Below, piece by piece: positions 35,501 through 49,491 of a stretch of DNA of 64,000 bases (the stretch's first letter is position 1; each line of letters starts with the position of its first letter). Source of the DNA: Bradysia coprophila (lineage: Eukaryota; Arthropoda; Insecta; Diptera; Sciaridae); assembly GCF_014529535.1 (NCBI RefSeq), contig NW_023503409.1:5580390-5644389 (forward strand), given 5' to 3'. Under the pieces are notes generated by a model. The model did no database searches. It was given only the letters and a program-made list of their open reading frames with translations, and was not told the origin of the DNA. Made by a program: the position numbers and the translations under genes.

Positions 35501-38500
35501 GTAAAGAAAATGTTTTCGGACTTTGACATTTGTTAAGTTATCACTCGACACTACAACACTACTTCCTTTACTGGCGTATATTCTGCCGATGGATTCTTGT
35601 CAAAGCTTTGCATTATGCAGTTAATGGCTATCAAATTTATGTATAACTTTGCCTCAGCTGTTTTATCAGCTGGTCTACTCAATCAAGCAAACTGCTTATG
35701 TCTGGCGTTATACCAGTTCCGTAGTCGCACGCACTCGCGTTGTGGTGGTAAAGTCGTATAAGCATGCGTAAGAAGGGTGATTGTATGAGTGGTCCGACGT
35801 ATTTTCATTTTAGAAGTTTTCTATGAATTTTGATGTGCAGTTCAACGTGTAGCTCAAGGTATATGTGCTACAGCTGGCAACTTATGATTTTTTTATGTGT
35901 TTAAATATTTATAAATTTCAACTAGAAATTTGTTTTTGTTTGTTTCCATTTGACTCGATTAGAATTGATCCAATGAGACACAGTCAATTTAAATGAACTA
36001 ACTAAAAAAAAACAATTTTTCTTGCAACTTCTCAAAGATCTTTCGAAGTGGCCTTGGTGTACTCTTAAATCCGAGTACAAAGAGATTCATACGAAGCGAT
36101 ATCGCAACTAATGACTTCGTGCCGCTAGTTAATTATCTAATTTTATATGAAATCAATAAAAAGGTACGGCTAACGTTTTGTGTAGTGATAACAATGCACT
36201 TTTTGCCTGTCATCCATGAACAAATTACCATCCATCATTCGTCGTGTCTTTGTTAGAATCTTACATGTTTTTTTAAAATCACGCAAAATGCGCTTCAGCA
36301 CCAAAATCACATACCAAAATTGTTTCGAGGAAAATTGATTCCAGATTCGAAAAATAAATTGCAAAAATTCAATTTGAACTGAAGTGAGTTTTTACAGGTT
36401 ATCTATTGATTGTTTATGCATGGTACTGGTTTATGCATGCATGGGTCTTGTGATACTTTCTTCCTCTCCCATCATTTCTAAAGTTTTTGTTCGACTGTAA
36501 CAGTCGCCTGTATTGCAGCCTCTATTCATTATTTAAACGTTTTCTTTCCCCGAATGTAATTGTTTGTCTAATTGATGTGATATGACCTTGCCTTAACTTT
36601 GAGAAAAGTAACATTTGTCTAGTCCTAACAGTAGAGGAATAATAACTTCCAGAATTGTGTACGATGTCTATTCATTCCGCGTGAGAATCAACACTAGCTT
36701 GTTAGCTTATTCCAGCGATAAGAACGCTGGTTCAATGTACAGACTGAATTAGATTCCAATTGCGCTAAAATTTGTAATCCATTAGCTGTAGGTGAATGAG
36801 CAAATTCGATGTCAATTTCTCAGAAGAAATTTCGAAAATCAATCAAAATTGGAATTTAGAGTTTTTGTTATCAATGCGGCATATATTCTGTACACTCACC
36901 TACTTCCTAAACACGCTAATTAGCAATGGTGTAACCATAAAATTTTATCGTTCCTTTTATCTCCCACTTGAGTCACGACGATGATAAAGTTTTCCCCATA
37001 ATTCGATTACACACGTGTCAGATAGACAAACCTGTGAGTCTGTTTAATTTTCTTCAACGCACTGCAAATAGCAATACAACAAAATATGACGACAATGTGG
37101 CATAGTAACAAGCGTCAATTAATCTTCCATTATTCATTATTATTATCAGTCAATAAAGTTTCGTATACCATGATATGGCGGATACATTGAAATTGTTGAC
37201 TTAATTTTCAGACTTTTTTTTAGAATTTTTTTTTTGTTTCAATACCAAGGTCTGTTTTTGCAATAAACCAATCAGAATGCTGTATTTTTCCCAGGCCTCT
37301 GCTTGCGTAATTTAATTAACTGTGATTTGTGATACGGCGCGTACACAACAGCAAAATGAAACGAAATGTTGTTGATGTTAGGTCAAAAGTTGTGTATGAG
37401 TTTGGATCTTCTGAGAAGTGATAGTAAGTAATGTGAAAGCGTCAATATGAACGCAATGTCATCCATATGTTCAGTGTTCGAGCAAGTTGAACAAAACAAG
37501 TAAACAAAAACAAAAATTCGGTTTACTGTTATCATAATCATAATTTGAGAATTCTGTACCTGTTTACGGGTCTGTCTGTATCGATAAATTGTAAATTCAA
37601 CTTTACATGTTTTATTTATCCGAGGCGAAGTTGATTTGATTCTCCATGACCCTCAGACCCTCTGCATTTAGTATTGAACTCTTCAGAAGAACTTGAAAAT
37701 AAAAATTAATCTCTTCTTTGGGATACAATCCTATTCATTTCCTTGAATTATATTGATAGAAATCTATAGACGGCTCACTTCAGTTGAACTGCCCTACATT
37801 TTCTACTATTAATAGATTAAGTCGATCGTTGAAAGCTTGTCTGACTTGTGAAAATACGCTGATCATCCTACTCTAAAAACGCAATTAGTAAATCGTACAT
37901 TGTTTGTGCGAACCGTTAATCTAATTTCAAGTAATTTGGAGCAAATGAACGCTTTATCGAACCGAGTACCAAAAAAATAATATTCGCGTGATAAGACATG
38001 CTAAGAGCTTCATTATTGAGATATTTCATTATTAAAAATGTTTTTTTTTATTCCAAAATATCTGACCCCATTTTGCACTACAATTACAACAACGTCGGCG
38101 TTAGAAATTTTCTTTTTTTGGAAGCAAAAATTTATTTTTAGATTTTACTTAATCATATCACAATAGGACAAAAATTAGGAGGATTATTATGCAAAATTCG
38201 CGTTTAACCTTCACGGTATAGCCGTTGCACGTCGAACATTAGTCAAATGATATCGGGCGTGTGTTACTATTTAGCGAGTTTTATCGAAATGTGCGAAATA
38301 TCTTAAAAGCGATAAGTGCTCAGCTATAGATATCGGAGGCTATCCCACATATTCAGTTAAATGCAAATGAAAATCATGCCGAAATCATGTGAAAAGAAAC
38401 CAGTTTAATTAAAAACTCTTTTTCTTTCGATAATACTGCCATGTATAATATGCACATTCGTTCATTAGTGTTAAATCTCTTCATAATTGTTTCCTTATGA

Positions 38501-41500
38501 CATTCATTTCGTTCATGTTATTGTTAAATTCGTAGGCATGTGTTCATTTCATTATAACGAAAAAATTCGAATGGACAATAAATTTCTTAAGGAATTCCAT
38601 CTCTCCTCGTGATTTCGCGTGTAACACATTGATGCTGTAACCAGCAGTAAAAGAATGTCTGTAAAATTAAAACAAAACATTTTTTATGATGACGCGTCCG
38701 ATTGACGTGTAATCTATGAAAATTTGTTGATTTTTCATACCCATGACGTTGCGGTGATATTACTCTATTTATGATTTCAGCACCAAGAATTTTTAAAATT
38801 TAAAAATAAACGGAATACGTTGAGCTACCGCATCTATTTATGGATTTGCACAGAACACTCATTACTAACGGGAAAAAATGATGCACCGGAAGCTCATAAG
38901 TAATTAAAGCCTGGAAAGTTTGTCGAAAATATTTTTTTCGATATTTCATGGGAGATAATCTGACTAACATGGTAGCGATCCCTTACTTTGTATTGTTATA
39001 TTGATGTCGGTAATTGTTTTAGAAGATCCCTTTTCAAGCATGTCGTTAAAAGTGTGACACACTCAATGAAACAGAATTAGTGGAAGCAAATGTTTGGAAA
39101 TTGTTCAGGTTCATTGGGTCGAGTTTAGCCGAATCCGTTAAACTTTGTGTTTTGGTGACAAACAACACCCGTCCACAACATTTAATTAGGATTGGTCGTC
39201 TATCGATCTAGAGATTGTATAAGCAGTGTTTAAATAGAAAGAGATGGGAAGGGAAATCAACTCGGTGTCTGCTGTCAAAAATAATACAATTAATCTGACA
39301 GCGGTCCCCGAGATACAACAAGAAGTTGTCGTTTCGCCATTTCTTTCACCGTATAACGAATATGAATATATAACAAACTGAATCACTCCGCCGCCACTGA
39401 AAAGTGTACACACTCACACAGTTACAAGAAAGTTAATGGCATATTGCTAACTGGTAATACACGCCAGCTGATAGAACGATGTACATATATATGTGAGCTA
39501 ACCGCATGGCTACGTAATGTTGTATATATGTACCGACTATATACTATATACGTATATATGTGAACAGCGGAATAAAGAGGAGAAACGCTAACAGTCAATG
39601 TGCTTTTTGAATAAAATTTTCAGTCTGTTTCCAAGTGCCAAATCTGGTAGACGTGTTTCAAATGCAGTACCGTATCGGTTAAATTGATTTATGTTTGAAA
39701 TAGAATTTCATACAAAGTGAAATATACCAAACTGTGACTCACGTTTTTCAGCTTAAAATATTTTTTGAAATAATTTTGATTGGCAGTGGAAGAGAATATT
39801 TATTTGGAAAATAATTTTTTAACGGCTTCAAAGTGAAAGGAATTGAATGAAACGAATTTTTATCTAACAGTGAAAGCATTACCAAAAAAGAGAAGAAAAA
39901 AAAACTCAGCGTACCAATTGTGACCGAACTATTGAATACAATAGTGATATTAAATTTAATTACACGCTGATTTCTCCGAATTCCAAAATCATGGCATTAG
40001 AACAGACAAATTTACCCTTGGCGGGTGATATTTTGGATGATTTTGCGATTATATTCCGGGAGCTATTGAACAAGGTATTTAATGATATAACTATAAACGA
40101 ATTGTCGGTATGTTCTTAAGGGTCGAAACAAATCCGGAACATTTAAAAAAAATGATTTTATGCAACCAATAAGAAGTGGGTTTGCTGTGCCAAGCCCGCT
40201 TACATATTTCGCATAGATATTTGAAGCATTTCGGTTCTATTACCTAATGTCCCACTTAATAGGACTTATATTAACTTACCACATTGAACTTTAAAAAGTT
40301 TTTTTTTTAAATAAAAATTCATCATGTTCAGCAAGGTTGATCGAATTACGTAACCTGTCTAGAGCGTGAATCGTAAATGTGATTATTTCGAAATGCTGTC
40401 GATGTATGAGTTTTCTGATAAATGTCCATCCGCACACTTATGGTAGAAAACCGTAGAGCGGTGCCAGCATTACTTAATCTTATACTTTGCTTATATATCG
40501 CTTTGTGTGCGTTACACATACACATCTTCGTAAGTAGTCGATATGATTTCAAGCCATGTGCTGTTACATTCTCTTTATGGTTTCGTTTCTTACAATAGGC
40601 ATATAGGAATTTCCAGACGGTTATGAATGAAGAAAAAAGAATTTATTTCCCGCTTAAACTGTAGCTCGAATTGGTTCGTCCAATGAACCTCAATTTCTTA
40701 CAAGAAAAATTATCCAACAATTTCGAATTGAAATTCCACCAATTATTTCAGCAGATTTGTCTTTGAGATGAACTTGAATTTGATTTTAATGCGCTTGATA
40801 ATGTGTCGCTGCCAGTTGGTTATTTATATCGAAGTGAAATGCTTATTCGTGTAATAGTTACAGCGAAAAATTCGCTGCAACTTTCTGATCATTATGTCCG
40901 CTTTTGGTATTTCAAACATTTTCTCTTTATAGCGCTCGAAACTATTGAAACGAAATGGGTCTTTCAAACAATGGATTGGAAGTAAATATTAATAAAAATT
41001 AGAAATGTTGACAAGCATTGGAATAAGTGGACTGACCTGATTACCTCAAGCATAATTAGACTATTTTAAAATGACTACTAAAATAACAGGAAAAGCTTGT
41101 ACGTATCGGTTCAAGTAATATCTTAGAGCGAGCACAAGTACTCAACAAATTAATTGAAAATTTAGTGCAGCCAAAAGCAAAATTGGATAAACAGTTCGAT
41201 CGGATTTTTTTGTTACATGTAGCACTGTATACGAGTTGAGATCGCTGTTGTTTTACAATATGAGGCCATTAAATTTAAATAAAATATCGAGCTATAAGTT
41301 CGAATTAGATCACAACTAGGATCATTAGATGTTTTTTGTGGTAAAACCAGACTCAGACATGCCTTACGTTACTCAACACCAAATTATTTTCTCGCTATTA
41401 TTCAGCGAAGAGTTACATCAGTCTATAGAGTGTCCAAAAAAATTAATTATTTTCGTTATCAAGTCATACTGACAACAGACAACACATCATATGATTTGGT

Positions 41501-44500
41501 TGTTCAATTAGAGCGACTCGTAATTTATGCACTTCAACAGCAGTATAATTAGAAACGATAAAAAAACCAGACTTGGGGAAAAACAGAATTTATATTTGCC
41601 CTTATCAACGTTTACTCAAATTGTTGTCTTGAATGGAGAAGATAGCTGAATTTCATCAAAACAATTTCTTTAAACATTGTGTTATCATTTGCTGTGTTGG
41701 CGTTATCAATCTAACAATTTACTTTTTTTTATTGTTTTAACTCAACGACAAACAAATAGATTCATGAATTTTATGTGTGTCCCTGTAACAGAAACTTTTA
41801 TTTCATATTTGTTAACGTAATCGTGTTACTTACCATCACTGTACTCGTTTCGTTTCTATGAATGAGTTTTTTTTTAGTTCTGATTGATTGGTATCAGGAT
41901 GTATCAGTTACTTACGCAAACGTTTAACTGTTTTTTGTTCTTTTTATTGTCTCAAGCCAATTGATAAGAATATACTTCCGTGCACATTTCCGTGATAATT
42001 GAAATGTCTCTTCGATAATGCAAAATCAATATTTGCTTCTGTGCTGCAAGGAAATTACCGAACTTCAAGGATTTTTCTTATTTGCAGAACTTGATTTCCT
42101 CAACAACATTCACTAAATTACCTTGGCATTTCATTGAACTTTTTTCTTCGTGTATCGCAAATTTGCGTTGGATTTAAACGACAATCTCGACGAGATCGTT
42201 TATTATATCAGAAATGCTAAGAAAAACCCACTCCATTGGCGAGTATAATGTACCTAGCAATAATCACTTGTAAGCATATTGAGGTGATTAAGGTTTTCGA
42301 ACTACTTATGTACCATCAGTTTCCTATTGTTCGCTTGAAACACTAAATAAATAATCTTCACAGAAAATCTAACATTCAACTCGATCATATAATAACCAAA
42401 TTAACCGCAACAAGAAAATGTTTCAAATTTTTGTTATCTTGCCAACAACAAAAATAACACGATTTAAAGTGTGCGACTTAAACCTTGCCTTGTCAGTACG
42501 GATCGTATTCAAATTTGTTGTATGATGTAAACCGGTGACGGTATTGCGTAGAACGAAAGTTTCTTGCACGTTTTACCGGGTTAACTACGTTCAATATTCG
42601 CATAGTTAAATGATATATCGTCGCATTGAAAATTTCCATTTGAAAACATTAACCGATGACGCCAGTAGTATACACAGAAACTAGCTGACGTTCGTTTGAT
42701 GCTTAGCCTATGTTTTTTGTAAATATTTTGCTCTGTTTTCCAATTGAGACTTATGTTTGTTTATACTTTGTACTTCAATACTAGATTTTGTGATGTTTTC
42801 TAAAAGGTAGAGGCACCATGCCCGAATCATGCTAACATTTTGATAAGAGCGTGCTTGGTGTGTACTATCTCTTACGGTACACAAATCTGAGCGTATTACA
42901 AACAATATGAGTCATTGCATACAAACAAACTATTTTTTCGAATTCTGTTTTTCCCCAAAGTGCTGACAAATCAATTTCTTATTCAAGAGAAACTATATAT
43001 GAGATCACAATGTTGAATAATTAATGTGTTTGCAAAGAGACCGCTCGGTTTTCGTATACGAATTAAATAACTGCATTTAAGAGACACATAACATCGGCAT
43101 GAGTAAAGTCTCATTACGAAATGATTTTGTCAAAATCAGAGAAGATAATTTGAAATAAGAAAGAAATGTTTTTTCGAACTGTATACTGATTGTACAGCTT
43201 TTCTGGAAAACAACATCAAAATCGTAAGATTTACGCAAATTTTTTTAACAATCCTAAAAAAAACAATGACTTTGACTGGCGCGTTTCCATTAATTTTATC
43301 GCACAAATTGATGAACTCATCGAGATTATCGTATCGTTAAATATTTCCTGTAATCAGATAAGCAAACAAAACGCCAATGCTTAACACTTATCCGCTGGTG
43401 TTATAATAACGTATGTGCTCTAATAAGTTGTATGGTGGTGAACACTTATAATCTTTGTAATTATTTAGCTGAAAGTACACCAACATGACTGACTAGACGT
43501 CTCCGGTATTCATATTCGTTTATACGTGTACACACTTCATTCACCGTTTTTGCTTCATAAAAACGTTCGCTTTTCTTTTCTATACATTCCATTGAAACGA
43601 AATTAACAGTCACATGATTAACAACGATTTATTATCTGCTTGTTTGTCTGCGAGTGCATGTGACCAACGTGGGCCAAATAAAATGAAGAGAAAAAATTTG
43701 AAATGAAACAAAATTTCGTATTTTTCTTCTTCTGTACTCAAAGGTTTTGATATAGCTGAATCACTCGTTAAACAATTCAGTTTTGTTTATGTTTTGATGG
43801 CAATCCAAAGACAAAGAATTGTGTACGCAATGTTATCTGTTTACAAATTTAAATTGTATGAATCGCAGAATGTGACCAGGTCCTATGACTTCCTGCTTGA
43901 TACCGACTTTGACTATCCAAATTGTAAAGCAATTTAACCCAAATTTTGGGCCCAATTTCAATTCGGATGTTACGTTTCAATTAAGGTCAATGAAATTCAT
44001 TTTTTTTCCATTCACCTTTAAACATTTCCATCGCAGCATCGCAATTGTGCTCCATGCGTAAATAGAATTCTGCTTTCATGCCACATATTAGCAGCTCCTT
44101 AATTGACTTAGTAGTAGATACTCATATCGTTGTTTCGTTTTTGTTTTTTATTTATTTTTTATGAATGGAAAGATTCTGGCAATTTTTTTCTTCTCTCTAA
44201 ATCAAACTCTAAAATTTCCGGTTGTATATAATGCGAAAATGTTTACAAAAAAAAACGTTGCAAAGTTCACTCAATTTCTGGAAATACACAAATGGTTTGC
44301 CCAGTTTTAACTAGATTAATGTAGTTATAGACAGAATTGAAATACTTATTGATAAAAAATTATTACAGAAATATGTGCTGCTGTATCTTGTGTAGTCTAA
44401 TTATTAAAAATGAACTGATAAGCAACTGATGTCCGAATTTTTATTTAATATTCGGTAGACTAAACTATTGTTTTTGAGTATTTAAACAGAAAAATTGTTT

Positions 44501-47500
44501 AACTTCAATCATTAAGGATCAAATGGTTCATTGATTATCTGTATCTGTCTGTTTAGTTGCTCAACGGAGCAATGGAATCATTTACTTAAGCTAAGATTTG
44601 ATAATGAGCATCGCACATATCCACAGCTCGTAAAAAAAACTAACTCAGGTCCATTTCATTGAAGTTGTTCTTATTATCGTCTTTTACAAATCCACTGCCA
44701 TTGAATGAACTTTACTATTGCGTAGTGAAAACTCGTATGGTTAATAATTAACATCTAGTCAGACACCAAACCACGCTAATTTCCATGGTACGCTTCTGCG
44801 AAGTGCCATTTCATTGATAATTCATATTAGCAACTCACCACAGTCTCGGTATCTTTGATGTTGCTTTTTAAACGCGTAGCTCTACTTAATTCGATTCGAT
44901 GTGTACAAATTACGTCCTAAAGACACATCATACAGCTGAAGCTTGGTGATACATAACTTGATTATAATCAAAGCCGAAAGCGAACGTACTACGCTCATTC
45001 AAATAAAATCTCAGAACGTTGCTATACCGCACAATCATACTTACAAAGAAAATATATCGACGACAATAGAAGTGTGGCTAAAGTTGGTCGAGTTCCGTGA
45101 AAAATCAATATTTTCAAATTTATTAGTCAAACATTTGATTAAAATCACCAGACAGACACACAGACTACTGAATATGTAACTTTATACATATGTAAAACAT
45201 TTGGGTTATAAAACGATTCCGATTACAGTTATCAGCATGTAAAAAGTCAATTGTAACGCGAAATTAATAAACAGACTTGAATATCATCACTTTGTTGCGA
45301 CCAAAGTTCGTTCCAATTACTTTATTGTATATATAGCTAGGAGGTAGTTGGTACATTATGTTTAGTATAAATGAATAATTTAATTCGCGTATACTATACA
45401 ACGTATCAAACTGATTGTTGATTGCTACGTGTAATTTCAATTCAATTTCATATATACTAACAATGATGATGCTCAAATTAGTATGCTCTGTTCAAAAAGC
45501 CGATTTTCACTGACAAGGAACTGTTCTTGCTAATGCCCGGAAAATAACTGTTAACCATCCAATAAAATTCAACATGACGCATCAACGTTGTGGTGCATTT
45601 CCATGACATAGAGAATGGAGAAAATCCATACGTAAATGTAGGTCAGCAAGGTTAACGAAAATAGTTTTTTTTCGTTTCGTTGTATGCACGTAAAATCCGT
45701 ATCAAACGCAATCAGTCACCTTTAGTTTATTGACTGAGATGCATGCACATCTACATAATCAATTAATTGGTTCGACTGTTCAAGTGTTCAGTTCATCGTA
45801 TTGACGGAATAAATAGCAGAGCTACTGGAAAGGCTTCCGAACCAATTTAATTATAGTTTAGCGCTGATAAATGTTTTAAATTCTTTAGGATTCTCTTTTG
45901 TTCGTGACATTGTGCATTATTATGTATCGATTTTCTATTTGACAATTACTGCTATTATATACGACGAAGGGGGGCTGTCGTCGGTTGGATAGTCGTAGAT
46001 CGATGTAGATAGTGTGTTGCTTATAATCTAATTTTATCGGCGAAATAGACAGCGTAATGGACAAAATCGTTAGTATAGTTTCGCGTGTTCTAAACAGCTG
46101 AAGTGTCGTTCAGCAGCGCGAATAAAAAAAAATCGTTCTACACGTGTCGGTGTCAAGTATGAGAGACAAGGACACTACCGTAAGACATTTTTAATAAGTA
46201 ATTATTTTAAGTTTAATGTTGGGAAAAGTTTACTTGACTCTTGGCGCTATGAAAATATTGGAAATTTGGGAAAACTCTTGTTACAGTTTATAGATCGTTA
46301 GATAGCACTCTTAAAACTCACATCAAGTAACAGAGAGAAAATATTGTCAAAAATTTCCTTGTAAAAAGCTTCGGACCAATTCTGCTTTCCACGGAAAACT
46401 AAAAATTTATGAAAAAGCGGAGGAGCCTCTTGAACATGCTTTTGTGGGTGGTTTTCCAAGGCCAGATCTAACATACGACAGTTTCAGGGTTTAATTTGAT
46501 CCTTCCTTTGCACTAACAAAAAAGCTTTGAAAACCTCACCTGCAACGGGTAACTTCGTCTCCAGGACCACACATGTATTTTCTGTGTGGGGCGCTACGAC
46601 AGCTATGTCATCTATTGTAGATTACCTGGAGACAAAGTTACCCGTTGCAGTTGAGATTTTCAAGGTTTTTTTGTCAATGTAGAATAAGGATCAGATTAAA
46701 CCCTGAAGCTACAATATGTTCTAACAAATCTATCGACTGACTGAATTATCAACTTGTTTAACTCTGAACTTAAAAGTTGTGAAACAAGGAAAGACACTAA
46801 AGGCTTAAATGATACAGTCCACAGTTAAGCACATTCAATCAGTTATCAACCTAATTGTATTTGACGGTAGTATTAACATGCAATGATATAACCTGGTATA
46901 ATTGGTTGAAACTGTATGTATCTGCTAATATCACTTCACTTGATCGTATCTACTTCGAACAACGCGATTCGAACACACTTTAATTGTGTCTGTCAATTAT
47001 AATCTATTTTCAGTATGACATTAGGAATACCACGACAGTCTCATTTATTGCATGCAATTTGCAAGCGATTTTTGTTTGTTTTTTTTTATTTGTTTTTTGC
47101 AAATTCATGGCCCTGCAATTATCGAATTAGTTGATGAGCTTTGTGGTTCGCTTCTTTTATCGGAAATATTTAATCGTTTCGTTTTCTTTTCTTCTGCAGT
47201 ACCTCGACATTGGAGAGGACATGAATATACCCGATGATTTCACGCCGAACGAAATGCAAACGGGCAAATGGTGGAGACATTTGGCAGCTGGTGGAATTGC
47301 TGGTGCAGTTTCACGAACGTGTACAGCTCCTTTAGATAGACTGAAAGTATTCCTACAAGTAAGAATTTCGAAATTTTCCCTCAAAATCGGTTGCCAATCT
47401 AAAATTTCCCATTTTTTCAGGTGCAAACAACAAAAGCTAGAATCTCAGACAGTTTTATTTATATGCTAAAGGAGGGCGGCGTGCGAAGTTTTTGGCGAGG

Positions 47501-49491
47501 CAACGGTATTAATGTCCTTAAAATAGCACCGGAAACGGCTATCAAATTTGCTGCTTATGAACAAGTGAAACGATTGATTAGACAAAATGAATCGCGACAG
47601 ATGACAATCTACGAACGATTCGTGGCAGGAGCGTGTGCTGGCGGCTTCAGTCAGACCGTTATTTATCCATTCGAAGTATTAAAAACACGATTAGCATTAA
47701 GAAAGACAGGCCAATATAAGGGCATTGCGGATGCAACAGCGAAAATCTATCACGCTGAAGGGATTAGAAGCTTTTATCGCGGTTACATTCCAAATCTGTT
47801 GGGTATCATCCCGTATGCTGGTATTGATTTGGCTGTTTATGAAACATTGAAGAAGAAATACTTGAATCACCATCAAACGGAACAGCCCAGCTTCTGGCTA
47901 CTTCTGGGTTGCGGTAGCGTATCAAGTACATTAGGACAAGTATGCTCGTATCCACTGGCGCTGGTGCGGACACGTTTACAAGCACAAGGTATGGAATTTA
48001 GATTGAATTGTTTACATGCAATGTAATGACTCACCCGGCTTTTTAAAGATTCGTTGAACTCTCCCCAGTCGCACAATTTAAAATAATCAATTTATTTACA
48101 TTCTGTTTGATACGATGTTGACGACCACGTATGTTTGTATCACAATTTTGCAATCTGATCTTTATCACGTATCGCATTCCATCAATGTGAAATTATCCAA
48201 TAAGGGATGTGACCCACCCCTAACTAAAGGTGTTATTATAAAGCTCATGAAAAGTAGTTGCTTTCGCACTAATTTATTTTACCGGAAACGGATACACATT
48301 TAAAGCAAAACGTTTCCGCTAAAACGTAATTTTTAAGATTACCGCCGTCATTTTATTTCTACTGGGTCATCTCTTCTGCAACTCACGTCCCACCAAACGA
48401 CAATATTGTTGTTTGTTTACATGATTGGTCATAAATTTTTTTTCATAATTTTGGTTGCTTCGACGAATATTTTAAGTCAACCGATAAGTGAACTGTTAAA
48501 AACAACACAAGAAGCACATTTCCTCACAAAATCTGAATTAAATCACACCGAAATCACCGAAATTATGACATTTTCACAACAAACACTACATTTTTGTGTT
48601 GGCGATTTGACGTTTGAAAAACTATAATCATGTTCCGATGAACGACTTTTACGATGATTTTCTTCGTTAAACCATATTTGACTAAGTTCAAGGTGGATGT
48701 GATTTGGGTGTGAAATTGAGTGGGAAGTGCTATTTTCATCGATTTTCTTTTTGTAAAATCTTTTAAACGAGACAATATTTTGAGGATGCCCGATGTACGA
48801 GTTTCTTATTTTTCGTATTTCTATTGATATTTGACAAGAAATCGCGAATAAAATCGATAAGTCCCTCCCTTATTCAGTTTCGATTTGATGCGATGCGTGT
48901 TTGATTGCGAAAAATTATCGTTCGCGGTATCAGATTTCATTGTCGGACATTTTTGGTTGATTAAATTGAATCTAGGTTTATTATCACACAAATATACACT
49001 CACCGTACCATTTCTATCTAACCAACAAAAATAAAAAATCTGTTGACCCTGATAACAATAGCAAAATCCTCTACGGTGTTATCTGTGAAACAATTCCGAG
49101 AATATAAATTCGCAAAATTTGTTTTTTATTTACTCACGGCGTAACGATTGTTAAAGGTTACCTCAAATAATCATTTCGATAAAGAAAAAGTTGCCAGTCA
49201 TGTGTATACGATCTGTAACTTTACAATAATCTACCGTCTTATGGGTACACGTAAATGTTTTCCCAACTTCAATTTTTCTTTGTTTCTTTTCTTTCAGTAA
49301 TAACTGCAGAGACTGCCATTAAATCACAGCATACAATGGTCGGTACATTCCGTCGCATAATTGCAACCGAAGGTGTCAGCGGTTTATATCGAGGCATCAC
49401 GCCGAATTTCATCAAAGTATTGCCGGCTGTATCAATTAGCTACGTCGTCTATGAGTATACAAGCCGAGCGCTTGGCGTCAATATGACATGA
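32528..49491 (+). CDS. SCaMC: Calcium-binding mitochondrial ATP-Mg/Pi carrier (SCaMC, SLC25A23/24/25 type)
   Basis: Inner-membrane carrier exchanging ATP-Mg for phosphate, gated by Ca2+ on its N-terminal EF-hand domain. Exons: 32528-32752, 34710-34836, 34898-34985, 35052-35163, 47200-47358, 47421-47988, 49298-49491. Junctions are GT-AG with consistent phase, giving 490 aa. EF-hand loops: EF1 at 48-59 ([12 protein letters not shown]) and EF3 at 113-124 (DKNQDGKVDLEE) are canonical. EF4 at 149-160 lacks the loop Gly. EF2 around 81-93 ([13 protein letters not shown]) has lost most ligands. The linker [14 protein letters not shown] and [17 protein letters not shown] precede three solute-carrier repeats with signatures PLDRLK, PFEVLK and PLALVR; the third lacks the acidic residue, as is usual in SCaMCs. 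The start ATG at 32528 was chosen over the upstream TTG. Intron 4 is 12 kb and contains two candidate alternative first exons. The last acceptor is ambiguous by 12 nt, in frame. Confidence 0.95.
39991..40074 (+). CDS. Candidate alternative first coding exon of SCaMC (no EF-hands)
   Basis: ATG at 39991 in a strong context (A at -3, G at +4) opens 28 codons, [20 protein letters not shown] followed by IFRELLNK, ending at an AAG|GTATTT donor. The 84-nt length leaves phase 0, exactly what the exon at 47200 requires. Splicing would give a protein with a 28-residue N-terminus joined to [13 protein letters not shown] and the full carrier domain, lacking all four EF-hands. The peptide is acidic/hydrophobic and not random-looking, but no transcript evidence is available here. 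Known animal SCaMC genes do produce alternative N-termini, which supports the idea. Confidence 0.6.
46159..46179 (+). CDS. Second candidate alternative first coding exon of SCaMC
   Basis: ATG at 46159 (A at -3) gives seven codons, MRDKDTT, ending at ACC|GTAAGA. The 21 nt also leave phase 0 and could splice to 47200. The preceding 200 bp (about 45960-46158) are less AT-rich than the surroundings and contain TCGTCGG, ATCGATGTAGATAG and TTCAGCAGCGCG, a composition that would fit a promoter/5' UTR. The exon is short, so chance is a serious alternative. Confidence 0.4.
46471..46720. mobile_element. Foldback MITE of about 250 bp
   Basis: The left arm (about 46471-46564: GTTTCAGGGTTTAATTTGATCC ... 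CTGCAACGGGTAACTTCGTC TCCAGG) is inverted in the right arm (about 46626-46720: CCTGGAGACAAAGTTACCCG ... GGATCAGATTAAACCCTGAAGC). The arms are about 90 bp with scattered mismatches, and the loop is about 60 bp. There is no coding content. It lies 480 bp upstream of the SCaMC carrier exon. Confidence 0.8.

Larger units (their letters stand above)
35164..47199 (+). other. 12-kb intron 4 of SCaMC
   Basis: Runs from GTAAGT after the EF-hand exons to TTTCTTCTGCAG before the carrier-domain exons, in phase 0. Apart from two candidate alternative first exons (39991-40074, 46159-46179) and one foldback element (46471-46720), I see only AT-rich noncoding sequence. Short ORFs in it show no recognisable domains. 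Confidence 0.75.
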
